Of a stretch of 64,000 nt of DNA, positions 25,987 through 36,729 are shown piece after piece (positions within the stretch are counted from its first letter, which is position 1; every line of letters begins with the position of its first letter). The DNA is from Chamaesiphon minutus PCC 6605 (GTDB lineage: Bacteria; Cyanobacteriota; Cyanobacteriia; Cyanobacteriales; Chamaesiphonaceae): the NCBI RefSeq assembly GCF_000317145.1, contig NC_019697.1:3382385-3446384 (forward strand), written 5' to 3'. Position numbers and translations under genes: made by a program. Below the pieces are notes generated by a model. It did not search any database and had not been told where the DNA came from. It worked only from the letters and a program-made list of their open reading frames with translations.

Positions 25987-26820
25987 AAAATTAGATTTAT
26001 TACGGAGATATTAAGCGACAAAAGTAATCGAAAGATCGCGCCTATGAAACTAAAAGGTGTTAAGATATAGTCGCCAGATAAATACCAATCTAGCATAATT
26101 AACTTAGGCTGTATTGTCAATCAGCATTTCGAGCTAACAAATAAGCTGTATCGATCGCTAGTTGAGTAAGAATTGGCGAGATTTAAACCAAATATATCTA
26201 ATATTTATTGCCAGATTGAGCTATAAATATTACACTCATTCTCAGATATTTATAGATAGTGGATATATTGTCAGCGACAATTGCTAATTACTAGCATTTA
26301 CAAGGGCTAAAAGATATCTTATTTCATTATTAACACTCAGGGCGATCCCCGCCGATCGATCTGGAGCGATCGGTGACGGATTTGCCAACCGAGCGACTCT
26401 GAAAATTTTGCTCCAAAAGCAATTGAGAGCTAGCAACGGCGAACTGGATGCTAATATTTAGACAATCACCCACGCGCTGGGTAATTTTGTCGAGCTTGCC
26501 GATCTCAATCGGGCAATTTGAGGAGCCATTTAAGCCATTTACCTGTAATTGATTTGAGAGAATTAGCTGAGTCTAAATATAATTTTCTCAGCTAATATTA
26601 GGATACTGTATGGCAAACACGAAGTATTTTAATATTAAAATGTAGTTGATATAGATTTTACTATATATTGTATTTTCAAGGTACATCGATCGCCATCCGA
26701 TAACTCTGGATATATAACTGCTTAACTAATCCATCAGAAAATAATGGTATCTAATTTTCTGTAGAAATTAAGGATCTAGAAGACGCAAACTACATTACAT
26801 TACGCGCACAAGGATTATCA
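25987..26820. other. Long AT-rich intergenic region with a gene remnant
   Basis: 834 bp between divergent polysaccharide genes, probably containing promoters in both directions. A decayed coding fragment is listed at 26342-26521. AAGGATTATCA precedes the ATG at 26821. Nothing else is recognised. Confidence 0.5.
26342..26521 (+). pseudogene. Decayed coding fragment, family unknown
   Basis: In one frame the sequence reads coherent protein: AIPADRSGAIGDGFANRATL, then QKQLRASNGELDANI, a TAG, then TITHALGNFVELADLNRAI and TGA. The TAG stands where CAG would give a smooth reading. There is no start codon or upstream continuation. I recognise the style but no family. Confidence 0.35.
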
Positions 26821-28254
26821 ATGTTTTCGTACTTATCACTGCCAGAAATTAAGCTATCACTCGAATTCTCCGAGCGCAAGCTGCTACTTGCGCTGGTGGA
26901 TGTTTTGCTCATTTTCAGTGGTATTATTGGGTCTCTATGGTACTGGAGCTATCGCGCCGAGCGGTCTTTTGGGTTGGACTCGATCGTCGGGTCGCACTTG
27001 CTGTGGATCGTCGGGATGGGTGTCGGATGGTTGGTATGGATGTTTATTAACGATCTATACGATCTACGAATCGCGGTCAAACTCAAACGCACGATCGAGC
27101 GCATTGGCTGGGGTTGTGCGATCGTAGGCATTATCTACCTGATTTACTATTTTGTAACCGCACCGTTGCAAGAAGAATCCTTATCATTGCGACTGGCACC
27201 AGCAATCGCGATCGCCAGTACCAGTGTCTTGTTATCGCTTTGGAGAACGATTTATGCGTTGTTCCTCGGTGTCGGACATGCCAGCCAGCGCGTGTTGATT
27301 TTCGGAGCTGGAGTGACGGGGACGATTATCGCCGACACTTTTCGGCAACACCCTCACTATCAGGCGATCGGATTTATCGATGATAACGCCCAGCTACACG
27401 GCAAAATCTGTCAAAATATTCCAGTTTTAGGCGATCGTCGCAGTTTAGAATTCGATATCGATGGCTATCGGGTCGATGAGATCGTGCTAGCAATTAGCCG
27501 ACCGATCGATGAAGATTTGCTGCAATTGTTGACTAACTTTCACGAGCGGGGGATCGCGATTACACCGATGCCCATGCTCTATGAAAAACTGACAGGTAGA
27601 GTTGCGGTCGAACACATCGGCAGTCAATGGTACTCCGCACTCCCGCTCAAGAAGAATCCTTTCGATACCTTCAATCGGATCGGCAAACGGGGATTGGATC
27701 TAATTTGCGGTGCGATTATCGGCTCGGTGTTGGCAATCGTCTTTCCCTTTGTGGCTGCTGCCATCCGCTTAGATAGTCCCGGACCGATCTTTTACAAACA
27801 AGAACGTGTCGGACAATATGGAGCCAAATTTACCGTCTACAAGTTTCGATCGATGGTGCAAGATGCCGAGCGCAATGGTAAAGCGCAGTGGGCGGTTAAA
27901 GGCGACGCGCGGATTACCAAAGTCGGTAACTTTATCCGCAAAACCCGCTTAGACGAACTACCTCAAGTGCTCAACGTCCTACGCGGCGAAATGAGTATGG
28001 TCGGCCCGCGCCCCGAACGCTATCAATTCATCAAAGAATTACAGCAGCAAATTCCATTTTATCGCACCAGACTGGCGGTAAAACCCGGACTCACCGGATG
28101 GGCGCAGATTAATTACGGTTATGGCAGCACGATCGAAGATGCTTTAATTAAGCTGCAATACGATCTCTACTATCTCAAGCATTGGTCGCCATGGTTGGAT
28201 CTCAAAATCTTATTGCGGACATTCTCGGTAGTCTTGAAAATGCAAGGACAATAA
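26821..28254 (+). CDS. Polyprenyl-phosphate sugar phosphotransferase (initiating transferase)
   Basis: A 477-residue membrane enzyme that starts repeat-unit synthesis by placing a sugar-1-phosphate on undecaprenyl phosphate. Four N-terminal hydrophobic helices lie within about residues 20-150; a Rossmann-like middle region follows (RVLIFGAGVTGTIIADTF, then IGFIDDN). The C-terminal bacterial sugar-transferase domain has a re-entrant helix (LICGAIIGSVLAIVFPFVAAAIRLDSPGP), FYKQERVGQYGAKFTVYKFRSM, TRLDELPQVLNVLRGEMSMVGPRPE and KPGLTGWAQINYG. It ends the polysaccharide region and is followed by a strong terminator. Confidence 0.95.
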   Translation: MFSYLSLPEIKLSLEFSERKLLLALVDVLLIFSGIIGSLWYWSYRAERSFGLDSIVGSHLLWIVGMGVGWLVWMFINDLYDLRIAVKLKRTIERIGWGCAIVGIIYLIYYFVTAPLQEESLSLRLAPAIAIASTSVLLSLWRTIYALFLGVGHASQRVLIFGAGVTGTIIADTFRQHPHYQAIGFIDDNAQLHGKICQNIPVLGDRRSLEFDIDGYRVDEIVLAISRPIDEDLLQLLTNFHERGIAITPMPMLYEKLTGRVAVEHIGSQWYSALPLKKNPFDTFNRIGKRGLDLICGAIIGSVLAIVFPFVAAAIRLDSPGPIFYKQERVGQYGAKFTVYKFRSMVQDAERNGKAQWAVKGDARITKVGNFIRKTRLDELPQVLNVLRGEMSMVGPRPERYQFIKELQQQIPFYRTRLAVKPGLTGWAQINYGYGSTIEDALIKLQYDLYYLKHWSPWLDLKILLRTFSVVLKMQGQ

Positions 28255-28286
28255 ATAACTCGCAGCCATCGATAAAAGTCTCAAAG

Positions 28287-28312
28287 GAGGGGCGATCGAT
28301 CGCCCCTCTTTT
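28287..28312 (+). terminator. Rho-independent terminator after the sugar transferase
   Basis: A perfect palindrome GAGGGGCGATC/GATCGCCCCTC at 28287-28308 is followed by TTTT, 33 bp after the stop. This is the clearest terminator in the window. Confidence 0.88.
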
Positions 28313-28471
28313 GATATATTGCAATACTTTGGACATTCACAATCCCCAGCTCGTTAAATTCTTACCTACCCTCTATCCTCTACCTCTATTTGAAGTATTG
28401 TCAGGATTGTCTTGTCAGGTCATGTTTCTAGAATTAGGATAGATGTGGAAGCACCTTATTTCTGAGCGTAT

Positions 28472-31400
28472 ATGCCCCCCGCCCATCGCCAGAATTCTGT
28501 CAAATTAGCCTCTGCTGTAGATAATCGACAGCCAGCGATCGTCGCTTTAGATCTGCCGTTAGTAGAGGTAATTGCATTGATGAGTCAGGCTCAGGGACAA
28601 ACTTGTCCGTGGCCGCAGCTAGAGCCGATTGCTATCAATACGGAACGACCGCTGACAACACAGCCAACACAGCCAAGCCAATGGACTCTAGCCGCCCGCC
28701 ATCGGGCGGTAGTTGTCCTAAATCCCGATGGAGCGATCGGGATAATTACCGATCGCGATCTAGTCACACTGATTGCCAGCCAAACAGATATCCACAACCT
28801 GACCGCAGGGGATATTGCGATTGCGGTCGCGCCTAGATTGTATTTATCGGCGCAGCAGACGGCGATAAGTGCCCTAGCTATCTTGCAACAGCACCAGATC
28901 CGACATTTACCAATTCTCGACGATGGCGGAGACATCATTGGCATCGCTACGCCAGAACGCATCTGTCAAATTTTACAGCCAGTGAATGCGAGCGAATTTC
29001 GAGCGATTGCTGAATGCATGACTGCCGACGTGGTGTGTGCCACTCCCACAATGACGATCGGGCAAATCGCGCGGCTGATGAGAGATCGACATGTCGGCTC
29101 GATCGTCATCGTCCAAGATCGGCAACCCGTGGGCATCGTGACGGCAGGAGATATCGTCACATTTGGGGCACTAGCTTTCAATTTGGAGCGGTTGTTAGCG
29201 CGAGCGGTGATGAGTACCCCTTTGCATTGCTTGCAGGCGACAGACTCGCTGCGATCGGCACAACAGCTTATGCAAGCCCAAAATATTCGGCGATTGGCGA
29301 TCGTCAGCTCGGATGGCAACTCAGTCGGCATTCTCACGCAGTCAGACCTGCTCCGCACGCTCGATCCGTGGGCGATCTTAGCAGAAATTGAAAGCGGGCA
29401 ACAATTTCCCCCGGACGATGCTGTAGCAGAGCGAGATCGGTTAGAGCGGACGAATCGCCAATTAAGAACGGAACTAGCCAAACGCGAGCGGTTGGAAGTA
29501 GAATTGCGGCAAACATGTCAACTGTGGGAACGGCAAGCACGAGAATTAGCCGCGCCGAGCGATCGGGAAGCAACCGCAGCAACATCATCACAGACGCTCA
29601 GATCCTTACAATTTCTGAAATACGCCCTAGATCGAGCGGCAATCGTCGCCATTACCGATCGTCATGGCACGATCGTGGAGGCTAACGACAAGTTTTGCGA
29701 AATTTCCCAGTATTCAGCCGCCGAATTAGTCGGTAAAACTCATCGGGTCATTAATTCGGGCTACCATCCTCCTGAATTTTTTCGCGAGTTATGGGCGGTA
29801 ATTAGTAGTGGGCGCGTCTGGAGCGGGGAGATTAAGAATCGGGCCAAGGATGGCAGTTATTATTGGGTAGCGACGACGATCGTGCCGCATTTAGACGAGG
29901 GGGGTCGGCCCTATGAGTATCTAGCAATTCGCTTCGATATTACCAACGGCAAGCGAGCCGAAGCCAATCTTCAGCGCAGCGAGCGCAGATTTCGGGCGAT
30001 TTTTGATGGTTCCTTTGAGTTTATGGGCTTGCTCGACCCTCAAGGTAACGTTCTCGAAGCCAATCGCACGGCCTTAGCGGCGATCGGGGCAACCCCCGCC
30101 GACGTTATCGGGCAGGCATTTTGGACGACGCCGTGGTGGAATCATGACCCCGACTTGCAACGCCAACTCCAACAAGCGATCGCGGAAGCTGCTACAGGCC
30201 GCTTGGTCAGGTTTGAAGCTAAGCATTTGCTGGCGGATGGTAGTTCGATGAGTGTCGATTTTTCGCTCAGTCCGATCGTCGATGACACGGGTCGGGTAGT
30301 GATGCTGATTCCGGAAGGGCGCGACATTACCGAACAGCAAGCTGCGCTGCGCGATCGCCTCCGGGCGGAGACCGCCCACCAGCAGAGCGAAGCCCGCTTT
30401 GGGGCATTACTGAGTATGGCTCCGGTCGGCATTTTTCAATCCGATACTTCAGGTAACTGTCTATTTGTCAACCAGCAATGTAGTGAATTGATGGGCAGAT
30501 CGACGGCTGAAGCTTTGGGGCAAGGCTGGGTACAGGCGATTCATCCTGGCGATCGCGAGCGGGTGGTCAGCCAGTGGCACGGTGCAATGTCTGCTGACGA
30601 GCGTTCGCAGCACGCTGAATTTGCACTAGAGTATCGATTTTTGACCCCCACGGGACGAGTCAACTGGGTAGCCACCAAGGCAGTCGCGATCCGCGACGAG
30701 CGGGGCGAGATCGCTAGCTATCTGGGGACGATTATGGATCTGACCGATCGCAAGATCGGTGCCCAAAAAATTCGGGAGCAAGCTGCTTTATTAAATATTG
30801 CTACCGATGCGATCGTCGTGCGCGATCTCGACAGCCAGATTGAATTTTGGAACCATGGCGCACAGAATATCTATGGCTGGTCGGCAGCAGAAGCAATCGG
30901 GCAGACTACTGTCCAACTCTTTTATCCAAATGGTATCCCAGAAGCCAGCGTCCAAACTGCGTTAGCCACTGTGTTCGATCGAGGTGCTTGGCAAGGCGAG
31001 TTGCATAAAAATACCAAATCGGGCAAAAAAGTCATCGTCGAAAGCCGCTGGACGCTAGTCCGGGATGAGGCAGGACAGCCCCGCGCGATCTTGAGCGTGG
31101 ATACCGATATCACCGACAAAAAACAGCTAGAACAGCAGTTTCTGCGCGCCCAACGGTTGGAAAGCTTGGGCAGTCTCGCCAGCGGGATCGCCCACGATTT
31201 GAATAATGTCCTGACGCCGATTGTCGGTGCCGCCCAGCTTTTACCCCTGACTCTGCCCAGTTTGGACGACCGCAGCCAACGCTTATTGAATATGCTCGTC
31301 GAAAGTGCCAAACGGGGAAGCGGATTGGTCAAGCAAATTCTCAACTTTGCACGGGGGATGGACGGCCAACAAACCACGATCCAAGTCCGGCATATTCTGG

Positions 31401-32278
31401 CCGAAGTCGTCAGTGTGGCGCGGCAAACTTTCCCCAAATCGATCGAGATTAACTTGAATCTACCTGCTGAAGATCTATGGTTGGTAAGTGTTGATGCCAC
31501 TCAAATCCATCAAGTATTAATGAACCTATTTGTCAATGCGCGGGATGCGATGCCTAATGGCGGCACGATCGCGGCTAAGGCGGAAAATATCGTTATATCA
31601 CAAAGTGGATCTGCCAATGACGTCGAACATAGCCAAGTGCATTTTCAGCCACCTGTGGGGTCGTATATCCTGATTAGCATCACCGATACGGGTAGCGGCA
31701 TGACAGCGGAAGTACTCGATCGGATTTTCGAGCCGTTTTTTACTACCAAAGAGGCGGGTACGGGATTGGGTCTATCTACCGTACTCGGCATCATCAAAGC
31801 TCATGGTGGGACGATCGATGTCGCAAGTCAAGTCGGGCGCGGGACGTGCTTTAAGATCTATCTACCCGCTGTCGATAGTCGCGAAGCCGAACCCCAACGC
31901 ACGGGGCAGGATGTCTATGATGGCAAGGGACGACTGGTATTAGTCGTCGATGATGAGGTGGCAATTCTGGAAATTACCAAAGCATCTTTAGAAGCCTATA
32001 ATTACCGAGTGTTATTAGCTAGCGATGGGGTAGAAGCGATCGCGATTTTTGCGGCCAACCACCATAGTATTGCGGTGGTGTTAGTGGATATGATGATGCC
32101 GCATTTGGACACGCCATCGACAATTTTGGCTTTGCAACAGATCGATCCAGAAGTCAAGATTGCGGTAATGAGCGGTCTCGAACCCGATCGAGCGGCGATC
32201 GATCGTTGTGGCGTCCGGGCGATTTTAACTAAGCCTTTTACCACAATGGAAATGTTGCAAATGTTGGAGAGTATCTAA
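28472..32278 (+). CDS. Hybrid sensor histidine kinase with CBS and PAS domains
   Basis: A 1268-residue cytosolic hybrid kinase with no transmembrane segment. Order: about four CBS-type repeats in residues 20-300 ([76 protein letters not shown]). A coiled coil follows at 318-360, then four PAS/PAC units at about 375-490, 500-620, 640-755 and 765-880. HisKA has the phosphoacceptor in [14 protein letters not shown] near 905, the HATPase has N, G1 and G2 boxes ([28 protein letters not shown]), and the C-terminal receiver has [14 protein letters not shown] and LTKPF. CBS repeats commonly bind adenine nucleotides, so it may integrate energy charge with redox or ligand signals. No partner regulator is adjacent. 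Confidence 0.93.
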   Translation: MPPAHRQNSVKLASAVDNRQPAIVALDLPLVEVIALMSQAQGQTCPWPQLEPIAINTERPLTTQPTQPSQWTLAARHRAVVVLNPDGAIGIITDRDLVTLIASQTDIHNLTAGDIAIAVAPRLYLSAQQTAISALAILQQHQIRHLPILDDGGDIIGIATPERICQILQPVNASEFRAIAECMTADVVCATPTMTIGQIARLMRDRHVGSIVIVQDRQPVGIVTAGDIVTFGALAFNLERLLARAVMSTPLHCLQATDSLRSAQQLMQAQNIRRLAIVSSDGNSVGILTQSDLLRTLDPWAILAEIESGQQFPPDDAVAERDRLERTNRQLRTELAKRERLEVELRQTCQLWERQARELAAPSDREATAATSSQTLRSLQFLKYALDRAAIVAITDRHGTIVEANDKFCEISQYSAAELVGKTHRVINSGYHPPEFFRELWAVISSGRVWSGEIKNRAKDGSYYWVATTIVPHLDEGGRPYEYLAIRFDITNGKRAEANLQRSERRFRAIFDGSFEFMGLLDPQGNVLEANRTALAAIGATPADVIGQAFWTTPWWNHDPDLQRQLQQAIAEAATGRLVRFEAKHLLADGSSMSVDFSLSPIVDDTGRVVMLIPEGRDITEQQAALRDRLRAETAHQQSEARFGALLSMAPVGIFQSDTSGNCLFVNQQCSELMGRSTAEALGQGWVQAIHPGDRERVVSQWHGAMSADERSQHAEFALEYRFLTPTGRVNWVATKAVAIRDERGEIASYLGTIMDLTDRKIGAQKIREQAALLNIATDAIVVRDLDSQIEFWNHGAQNIYGWSAAEAIGQTTVQLFYPNGIPEASVQTALATVFDRGAWQGELHKNTKSGKKVIVESRWTLVRDEAGQPRAILSVDTDITDKKQLEQQFLRAQRLESLGSLASGIAHDLNNVLTPIVGAAQLLPLTLPSLDDRSQRLLNMLVESAKRGSGLVKQILNFARGMDGQQTTIQVRHILAEVVSVARQTFPKSIEINLNLPAEDLWLVSVDATQIHQVLMNLFVNARDAMPNGGTIAAKAENIVISQSGSANDVEHSQVHFQPPVGSYILISITDTGSGMTAEVLDRIFEPFFTTKEAGTGLGLSTVLGIIKAHGGTIDVASQVGRGTCFKIYLPAVDSREAEPQRTGQDVYDGKGRLVLVVDDEVAILEITKASLEAYNYRVLLASDGVEAIAIFAANHHSIAVVLVDMMMPHLDTPSTILALQQIDPEVKIAVMSGLEPDRAAIDRCGVRAILTKPFTTMEMLQMLESI

Positions 32279-32540
32279 TCTTATTGCCAGATTGACAATA
32301 GCCGAGCCACTAACAGTCCAGAAGAACCTAAAACATTCGATCGTTAACGATTACTGGTGCAACTTTGAGACGATCGATATTAATTTCACCATGGCGATCG
32401 ATTAGCCCACTTATCCTCTATTCCTTCAATCGTTCAGGTACTAAAGTCTGTTACCAAGCGATCGTCTTTAAATCGAATGTGCAGGTAATGGTTTAAAATC
32501 AATTTGTACTCGATTAAATAGTTGTCTACAAAGCTCGATC

Positions 32541-32564
32541 GAGAGTGGGTAAATACCCACTCTC
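32541..32564. terminator. Hairpin between convergent genes
   Basis: Arms GAGAGTGGGTA and TACCCACTCTC pair perfectly around a 2-nt loop. It lies 7 bp beyond the argD stop and in the convergent gap with the kinase gene. Likely transcript end for argD; no long T-run. Confidence 0.6.
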
Positions 32565-32570
32565 AACTTG

Positions 32571-33827
32571 CTATATTGTAGCTAAAACTCGATCGAGAAT
32601 ACTTATAGACCGATCGATTTCTGCGGCTGAAACAATTAATGGTGGTACGAACCGGACGACTTTTAGACCCGCAGGAACTAATAACAATCCTGCTGCCATT
32701 GCTGCTTTGACAATATCAATCGCACCAATATTGCTATCGGCTTGTAATTCTAAACCATTAATCAAACCCCAACCCCGAACTTCAGAGATCGTGTGTGGAT
32801 ATTTGGTCGCTAATTGTTGTAAACCTGCCCGTAATTGTTCGCCGCGTGCTTGCACATTGGCGAGAATATTTTCCCGTTCTAATGTTTGACAAACAGCCAA
32901 AGCTACAGCGCAGACAAACGGATTGCCGCCATAGGTACTGGCATGATCGCCTGGTTCAAAGACATTGCAAGACGCTTTGCACAATGTCGCGCCGATGGGG
33001 ATACCGCTGCCCAAACCTTTGGCACTGGTAAAAATATCTGGTTCGATGCCTAGTTGCTCGTAACCCCAATATTTACCCGAACGTCCCATCCCGACTTGTA
33101 CCTCGTCGAGGATCAGCAGGATTCCTTTCTCGTCGCAGAGTTTCCGCACTTGTTGGAAATATGCAACTTGCCCTGGATTGACGCCGCCTTCACCTTGGAG
33201 CGGTTCGAGCATGATGGCGGCTACTCGTCCATCCAATGCGGCTACTGCGGACTCGATCGCGGCAAAATCATTGTAGGGCACATACTCGAACCCAGAAACC
33301 AAAGGCGCAAAATTCTTGTGGTACTTTGGCTGTCCGGTAGCTGTAACCGTCGCTAGCGTCCGTCCGTGGAAACTGGCATTGGCTGTTAAAATTACTGGTT
33401 CTGTAATTCCTAAGACCGTATGGGCGTATTTCCGCGCTAATTTGATCGCTCCTTCATTGGCTTCGGCACCAGAGTTACAAAAGAATACGCGATCGGCACA
33501 AGAATGTGCGACTAACCATTTAGCCAATTCACCTTGCACGGGGACGTAATAAAGATTGGAAACATGAGTTAGCGTCTGAATCTGCGCTGTCACTGCTTCG
33601 ATAATGGCTGGATGTGCGTGTCCTAATGTACACGTCGCAATCCCCGCTACAAAATCTAAATAAGTCTTGCCCTCTGTATCCCAAACGGTACACCCTTCAC
33701 CCTTAATCAAAGCGAGATTAAACCGTCCGTAAGTAGTCATCACATGACTATTAAATTCATCCTGACTAAAAGCTGACAACAATTCTGGATGAATCGTCGG
33801 TTGGGCGATCGCTGTGTCCAAACTCAT
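32571..33827 (-). CDS. argD: Acetylornithine aminotransferase
   Basis: A 418-residue class III PLP aminotransferase converting N-acetylglutamate semialdehyde to N-acetylornithine in arginine synthesis. Visible: YLDFVAGIATCTLGHAHP, FFCNSGAEANEGAIKLAR (PLP phosphate loop), SFHGRTLATVTATGQPKY, ILDEVQVGMGRSGK, and the Schiff-base Lys in FTSAKGLGSGIPIGA. The ATG at 33827 is chosen over the TTG at 33830; TAGGAG precedes it at good spacing. It is a single gene. It shares arginine/ornithine metabolism with the ureohydrolase about 4 kb away, but nothing shows co-regulation. Confidence 0.95.
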   Translation of the reverse strand: MSLDTAIAQPTIHPELLSAFSQDEFNSHVMTTYGRFNLALIKGEGCTVWDTEGKTYLDFVAGIATCTLGHAHPAIIEAVTAQIQTLTHVSNLYYVPVQGELAKWLVAHSCADRVFFCNSGAEANEGAIKLARKYAHTVLGITEPVILTANASFHGRTLATVTATGQPKYHKNFAPLVSGFEYVPYNDFAAIESAVAALDGRVAAIMLEPLQGEGGVNPGQVAYFQQVRKLCDEKGILLILDEVQVGMGRSGKYWGYEQLGIEPDIFTSAKGLGSGIPIGATLCKASCNVFEPGDHASTYGGNPFVCAVALAVCQTLERENILANVQARGEQLRAGLQQLATKYPHTISEVRGWGLINGLELQADSNIGAIDIVKAAMAAGLLLVPAGLKVVRFVPPLIVSAAEIDRSISILDRVLATI

Positions 33828-34317
33828 CAAAGTACTCCTAAATATTCATTAAACAACAATATTAACGCTAGAAATCTTTCCGCGTTCTATTTTTCGCTAC
33901 GCTTTTGCGTGCAGGTGCCAAATTAAGTTGCGAATGTAACCAAGCGGAGGTTCGCGAACCATGTGTTACACCAGCGAACCAAGTAGCGCGTCAAGACAAG
34001 CAAATGTCGTCGGCTGCGACGAGAAATTCTAGCTATGAGTTGGGTTAGATCGATCTGTGGCTCCCGCAGTGCGGAGCCGTTCAGGTTGTGGGTGTAGCGA
34101 CGCCGATCTAGTAAACTGTGCATTTTCCTAAAGCCAGCCACAGGTAATTTATGCTGTATTTTCTTCTCTGTTATAGCATCGATCGAGACTCACAGGTATT
34201 TTGAAGCCTAGCAGTATTCTGGGTGGATCGTATCCATTTTTTAACTATTTACGCTTACCCACTCGCGCAAATTTTTTACCGCCCGATTTACACCTTTAGG
34301 AAAGGGCTAAAAATTAA
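33828..34317. other. Gene-free region with small palindromes
   Basis: 490 bp with no credible gene; a 72-codon minus-strand frame at 33923-34141 is repeat-derived. Contains short palindromes such as GGTTCGCGAACC near 33952 and a stem-loop at 34059-34078 (GGCTCCCGC/GCGGAGCC with one bulge), resembling degenerate dispersed repeats. Confidence 0.45.
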
Positions 34318-36729
34318 TTAATTTCGTCTGTGGTTTAATTTCAATAACAGTGAATTAGTCACCACGCTTACAGAACTCAATGCCATTAACGCGCCAGCGG
34401 CGGAAGGACTGAGCATCGTACCCCAGCCGCACCAATATAGTACACCTGCGGCAGCGGGAATGCCGATGATGTTGTAAATTGCTGCCCAGAATAGGTTTTG
34501 ACGAATTTTGGTAAGCGTTGCTTGGGATAATTCGATCGCGTAAACGACATCTAATAATCGATCGCGCATCAAGATAATATCGGCAACATCGATTGCAACA
34601 TCGGTACCCGCATTGAGGGCAATGCCCAAATCTGCTTGAGCTAGTGCTGGTGCGTCGTTGATGCCATCGCCAACCATTGCTACTCGATGTTGGATTGGGG
34701 ATTTACTGGACTCAATTTGTCGATCTTCAAAGCTATGCGCGAGTGGGTGTGTTTGTAAAGATTTGACGATTCGGGCTTTGTCTTGAGGGAGGACTTCGGA
34801 ATAGATATCGGTGATGCCTAATTCGGCGGCGATGAGTTTGGCGACTGGTTTTTTGTCGCCTGTGAGTAGAACTACGCGCAAACCGAGTTCTTGTAATTGT
34901 TTGACTGTCTCGATCGCATCCGAGCGCAATCGATCGGTTACACCAATTAAGCCGATCGTGAGATTTGTTAATTCTAGATCTGTGGCTGGGGCGATTGCTA
35001 CATACATGACAGTTTTACCTGTGAGTGTCAGCTTATCGGCTACTGCTTGCAAATCTTCGCCAATCTCGATCCCGCGCGCGGCTAACCAAGGTTGATTGCC
35101 CACAATTACCTGGTTTTCTCCATTATTTGTCAACAACTTTGCGGATACACCTAATCCAGCTTCAGTATGTGCTTCGAGTACGCTTGGCAAGGTGAGTTCC
35201 AGTCGTGCGGCTTCTTGTTGAATGGCTACGGCTAAGGGATGATTGGTGACACTTTCTGCCGCCGCCGCTTGTCTCAATAATTCAGTTGCGCTCATTGTGT
35301 CTGGGCTAAAAATATCTGTAACTTGGGGCTTACCCTCTGTTAGTGTCCCCGTTTTGTCGAATACCACAGTATCTAACTGTTGCACTGCTTCTAAGACATC
35401 GCCACCTTTAATTAATAATCCAGCTTCGGCTCCAATCCCCGTGCCGACTAAAATTGCCGTCGGCGTAGCCAAACCCAAGGCACAAGGACATGCTACCACC
35501 ATCACCGCGATCGCGGCTTTGAGCGGCGCAAGCGTCGAAACTGGCGGCATTAGATTGGGATTATGGATGCCGATAAAGTACCAAAAAAGTCCTGTTAAAA
35601 TCGCGATCGCCAATACGCCGTAAGTAAAATAGCCAGCAACGGTATCGGCTAACTTCTGCACTGGAGCCTTGCGAGTTTGGGCGGCTTCTACCAGGGCGAT
35701 AATTTGCGAAAGCGTCGTATCGTCGCCAGTGCGCGTTACCTCGATCGAAATTGCCCCAGATTGATTTACCGTCCCCGCGATAACGAGATCGCCTGCCTGT
35801 TTGACGAGCGGAATCGATTCGCCCGTAATTAGCGACTCATCGATCGTCGTCTGTCCCCACCGAATTGCCCCATCAGCAGGGATCTTTTCGCCTGGGAGTA
35901 CTCGTAAGTATTCGCCGACTTTGACCTGTTCTACAGGGATTTCGATGGCTTGGGGACGATCGGGATTGGCACTCACCAAGCGGGCAACTGTCGGTTGCAA
36001 GGATAATAATCGATCGAATGCAGTCGCCGCGCGATGTTTTGCCTGTTGTTCTAAGGTGCGCCCCAATGTGATAAACCCAATAATCATCACGGGTTCTTCA
36101 AAGAAGCATTCCCAGCCCAAACCCGGCAATAATAGAGCGACGACGCTGGCTGTATAAGAAGTAATTATCCCCAAACCCACGAGGGTATTCATATTTGGAT
36201 TACCATGCCACAGGCTCCGCCAACCATCCACAAGAATCGCTCTGCCTGGAAACGCGATCGCGAGCGTGGCTAAACCCCAATGCCACCAAAAGTTAGTCAG
36301 TACCGCGCTACCGTGATGTAGGTGGGTAGTCGGTTGAGTAAAATGTCCGACGGCGGATAATACTAGTAAAACGCCAGCAGTAATTAGCTGCCACACCAGT
36401 TGTTTCGATTCTTGGGCGTATTTATCTTGTCTCTGTTGCAGCCTGATGGCGCGATCGTTGGATTCGGCAACGGTGCGGGGTTGTGCGGGAAACCCACTTG
36501 CAGTGAGTTTAGCGGCAAGTTCGCTAGCTGTAACGGTGGTTGCTGCTGTAGAGATTGCGGCGACACCAGTCAGCAGATTGACACAAGCGGATTCTACGCC
36601 TGCTTGGTTGAGGAGGTGCTTTTCGACAGCACTTACACACCCCGCACACTTCATCCCCGTGACATCAAGGACGATCGTATTTGTGGGTGATTCGGCGATG
36701 GTAGCTGGAGTTGAAGTACGTTCGATCAT
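34318..36729 (-). CDS. Copper-type heavy-metal P1B ATPase
   Basis: An 803-residue P-type ATPase. The N-terminal heavy-metal-associated domain has GMKCAGCVSAVEKHLL (CxxC Cys pair) at about residues 20-90. Two helix pairs follow, then the actuator TGESIPLVKQ, the transport-site helix VACPCALGLATPTAI (CPC, typical of Cu+), the phosphorylation site FDKTGTLTEGKP, the HP motif in ESVTNHPLA, and the hinge MVGDGINDAPALAQADLG. In cyanobacteria such pumps either import copper towards thylakoids for plastocyanin and cytochrome oxidase (CtaA, PacS) or export it. Which role applies here is not decidable. It is a single gene with no adjacent copper chaperone. Confidence 0.93.
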   Translation of the reverse strand: MIERTSTPATIAESPTNTIVLDVTGMKCAGCVSAVEKHLLNQAGVESACVNLLTGVAAISTAATTVTASELAAKLTASGFPAQPRTVAESNDRAIRLQQRQDKYAQESKQLVWQLITAGVLLVLSAVGHFTQPTTHLHHGSAVLTNFWWHWGLATLAIAFPGRAILVDGWRSLWHGNPNMNTLVGLGIITSYTASVVALLLPGLGWECFFEEPVMIIGFITLGRTLEQQAKHRAATAFDRLLSLQPTVARLVSANPDRPQAIEIPVEQVKVGEYLRVLPGEKIPADGAIRWGQTTIDESLITGESIPLVKQAGDLVIAGTVNQSGAISIEVTRTGDDTTLSQIIALVEAAQTRKAPVQKLADTVAGYFTYGVLAIAILTGLFWYFIGIHNPNLMPPVSTLAPLKAAIAVMVVACPCALGLATPTAILVGTGIGAEAGLLIKGGDVLEAVQQLDTVVFDKTGTLTEGKPQVTDIFSPDTMSATELLRQAAAAESVTNHPLAVAIQQEAARLELTLPSVLEAHTEAGLGVSAKLLTNNGENQVIVGNQPWLAARGIEIGEDLQAVADKLTLTGKTVMYVAIAPATDLELTNLTIGLIGVTDRLRSDAIETVKQLQELGLRVVLLTGDKKPVAKLIAAELGITDIYSEVLPQDKARIVKSLQTHPLAHSFEDRQIESSKSPIQHRVAMVGDGINDAPALAQADLGIALNAGTDVAIDVADIILMRDRLLDVVYAIELSQATLTKIRQNLFWAAIYNIIGIPAAAGVLYWCGWGTMLSPSAAGALMALSSVSVVTNSLLLKLNHRRN

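Noticed and set aside
34050-34080. Stem-loop considered as tRNA-like
   Set aside because: No T-loop, anticodon arm or acceptor pairing; only an isolated hairpin.
33923-34141. 72-codon minus-strand frame
   Set aside because: Arg-rich, derived from repeat-like palindromes, no start signal; treated as non-coding.
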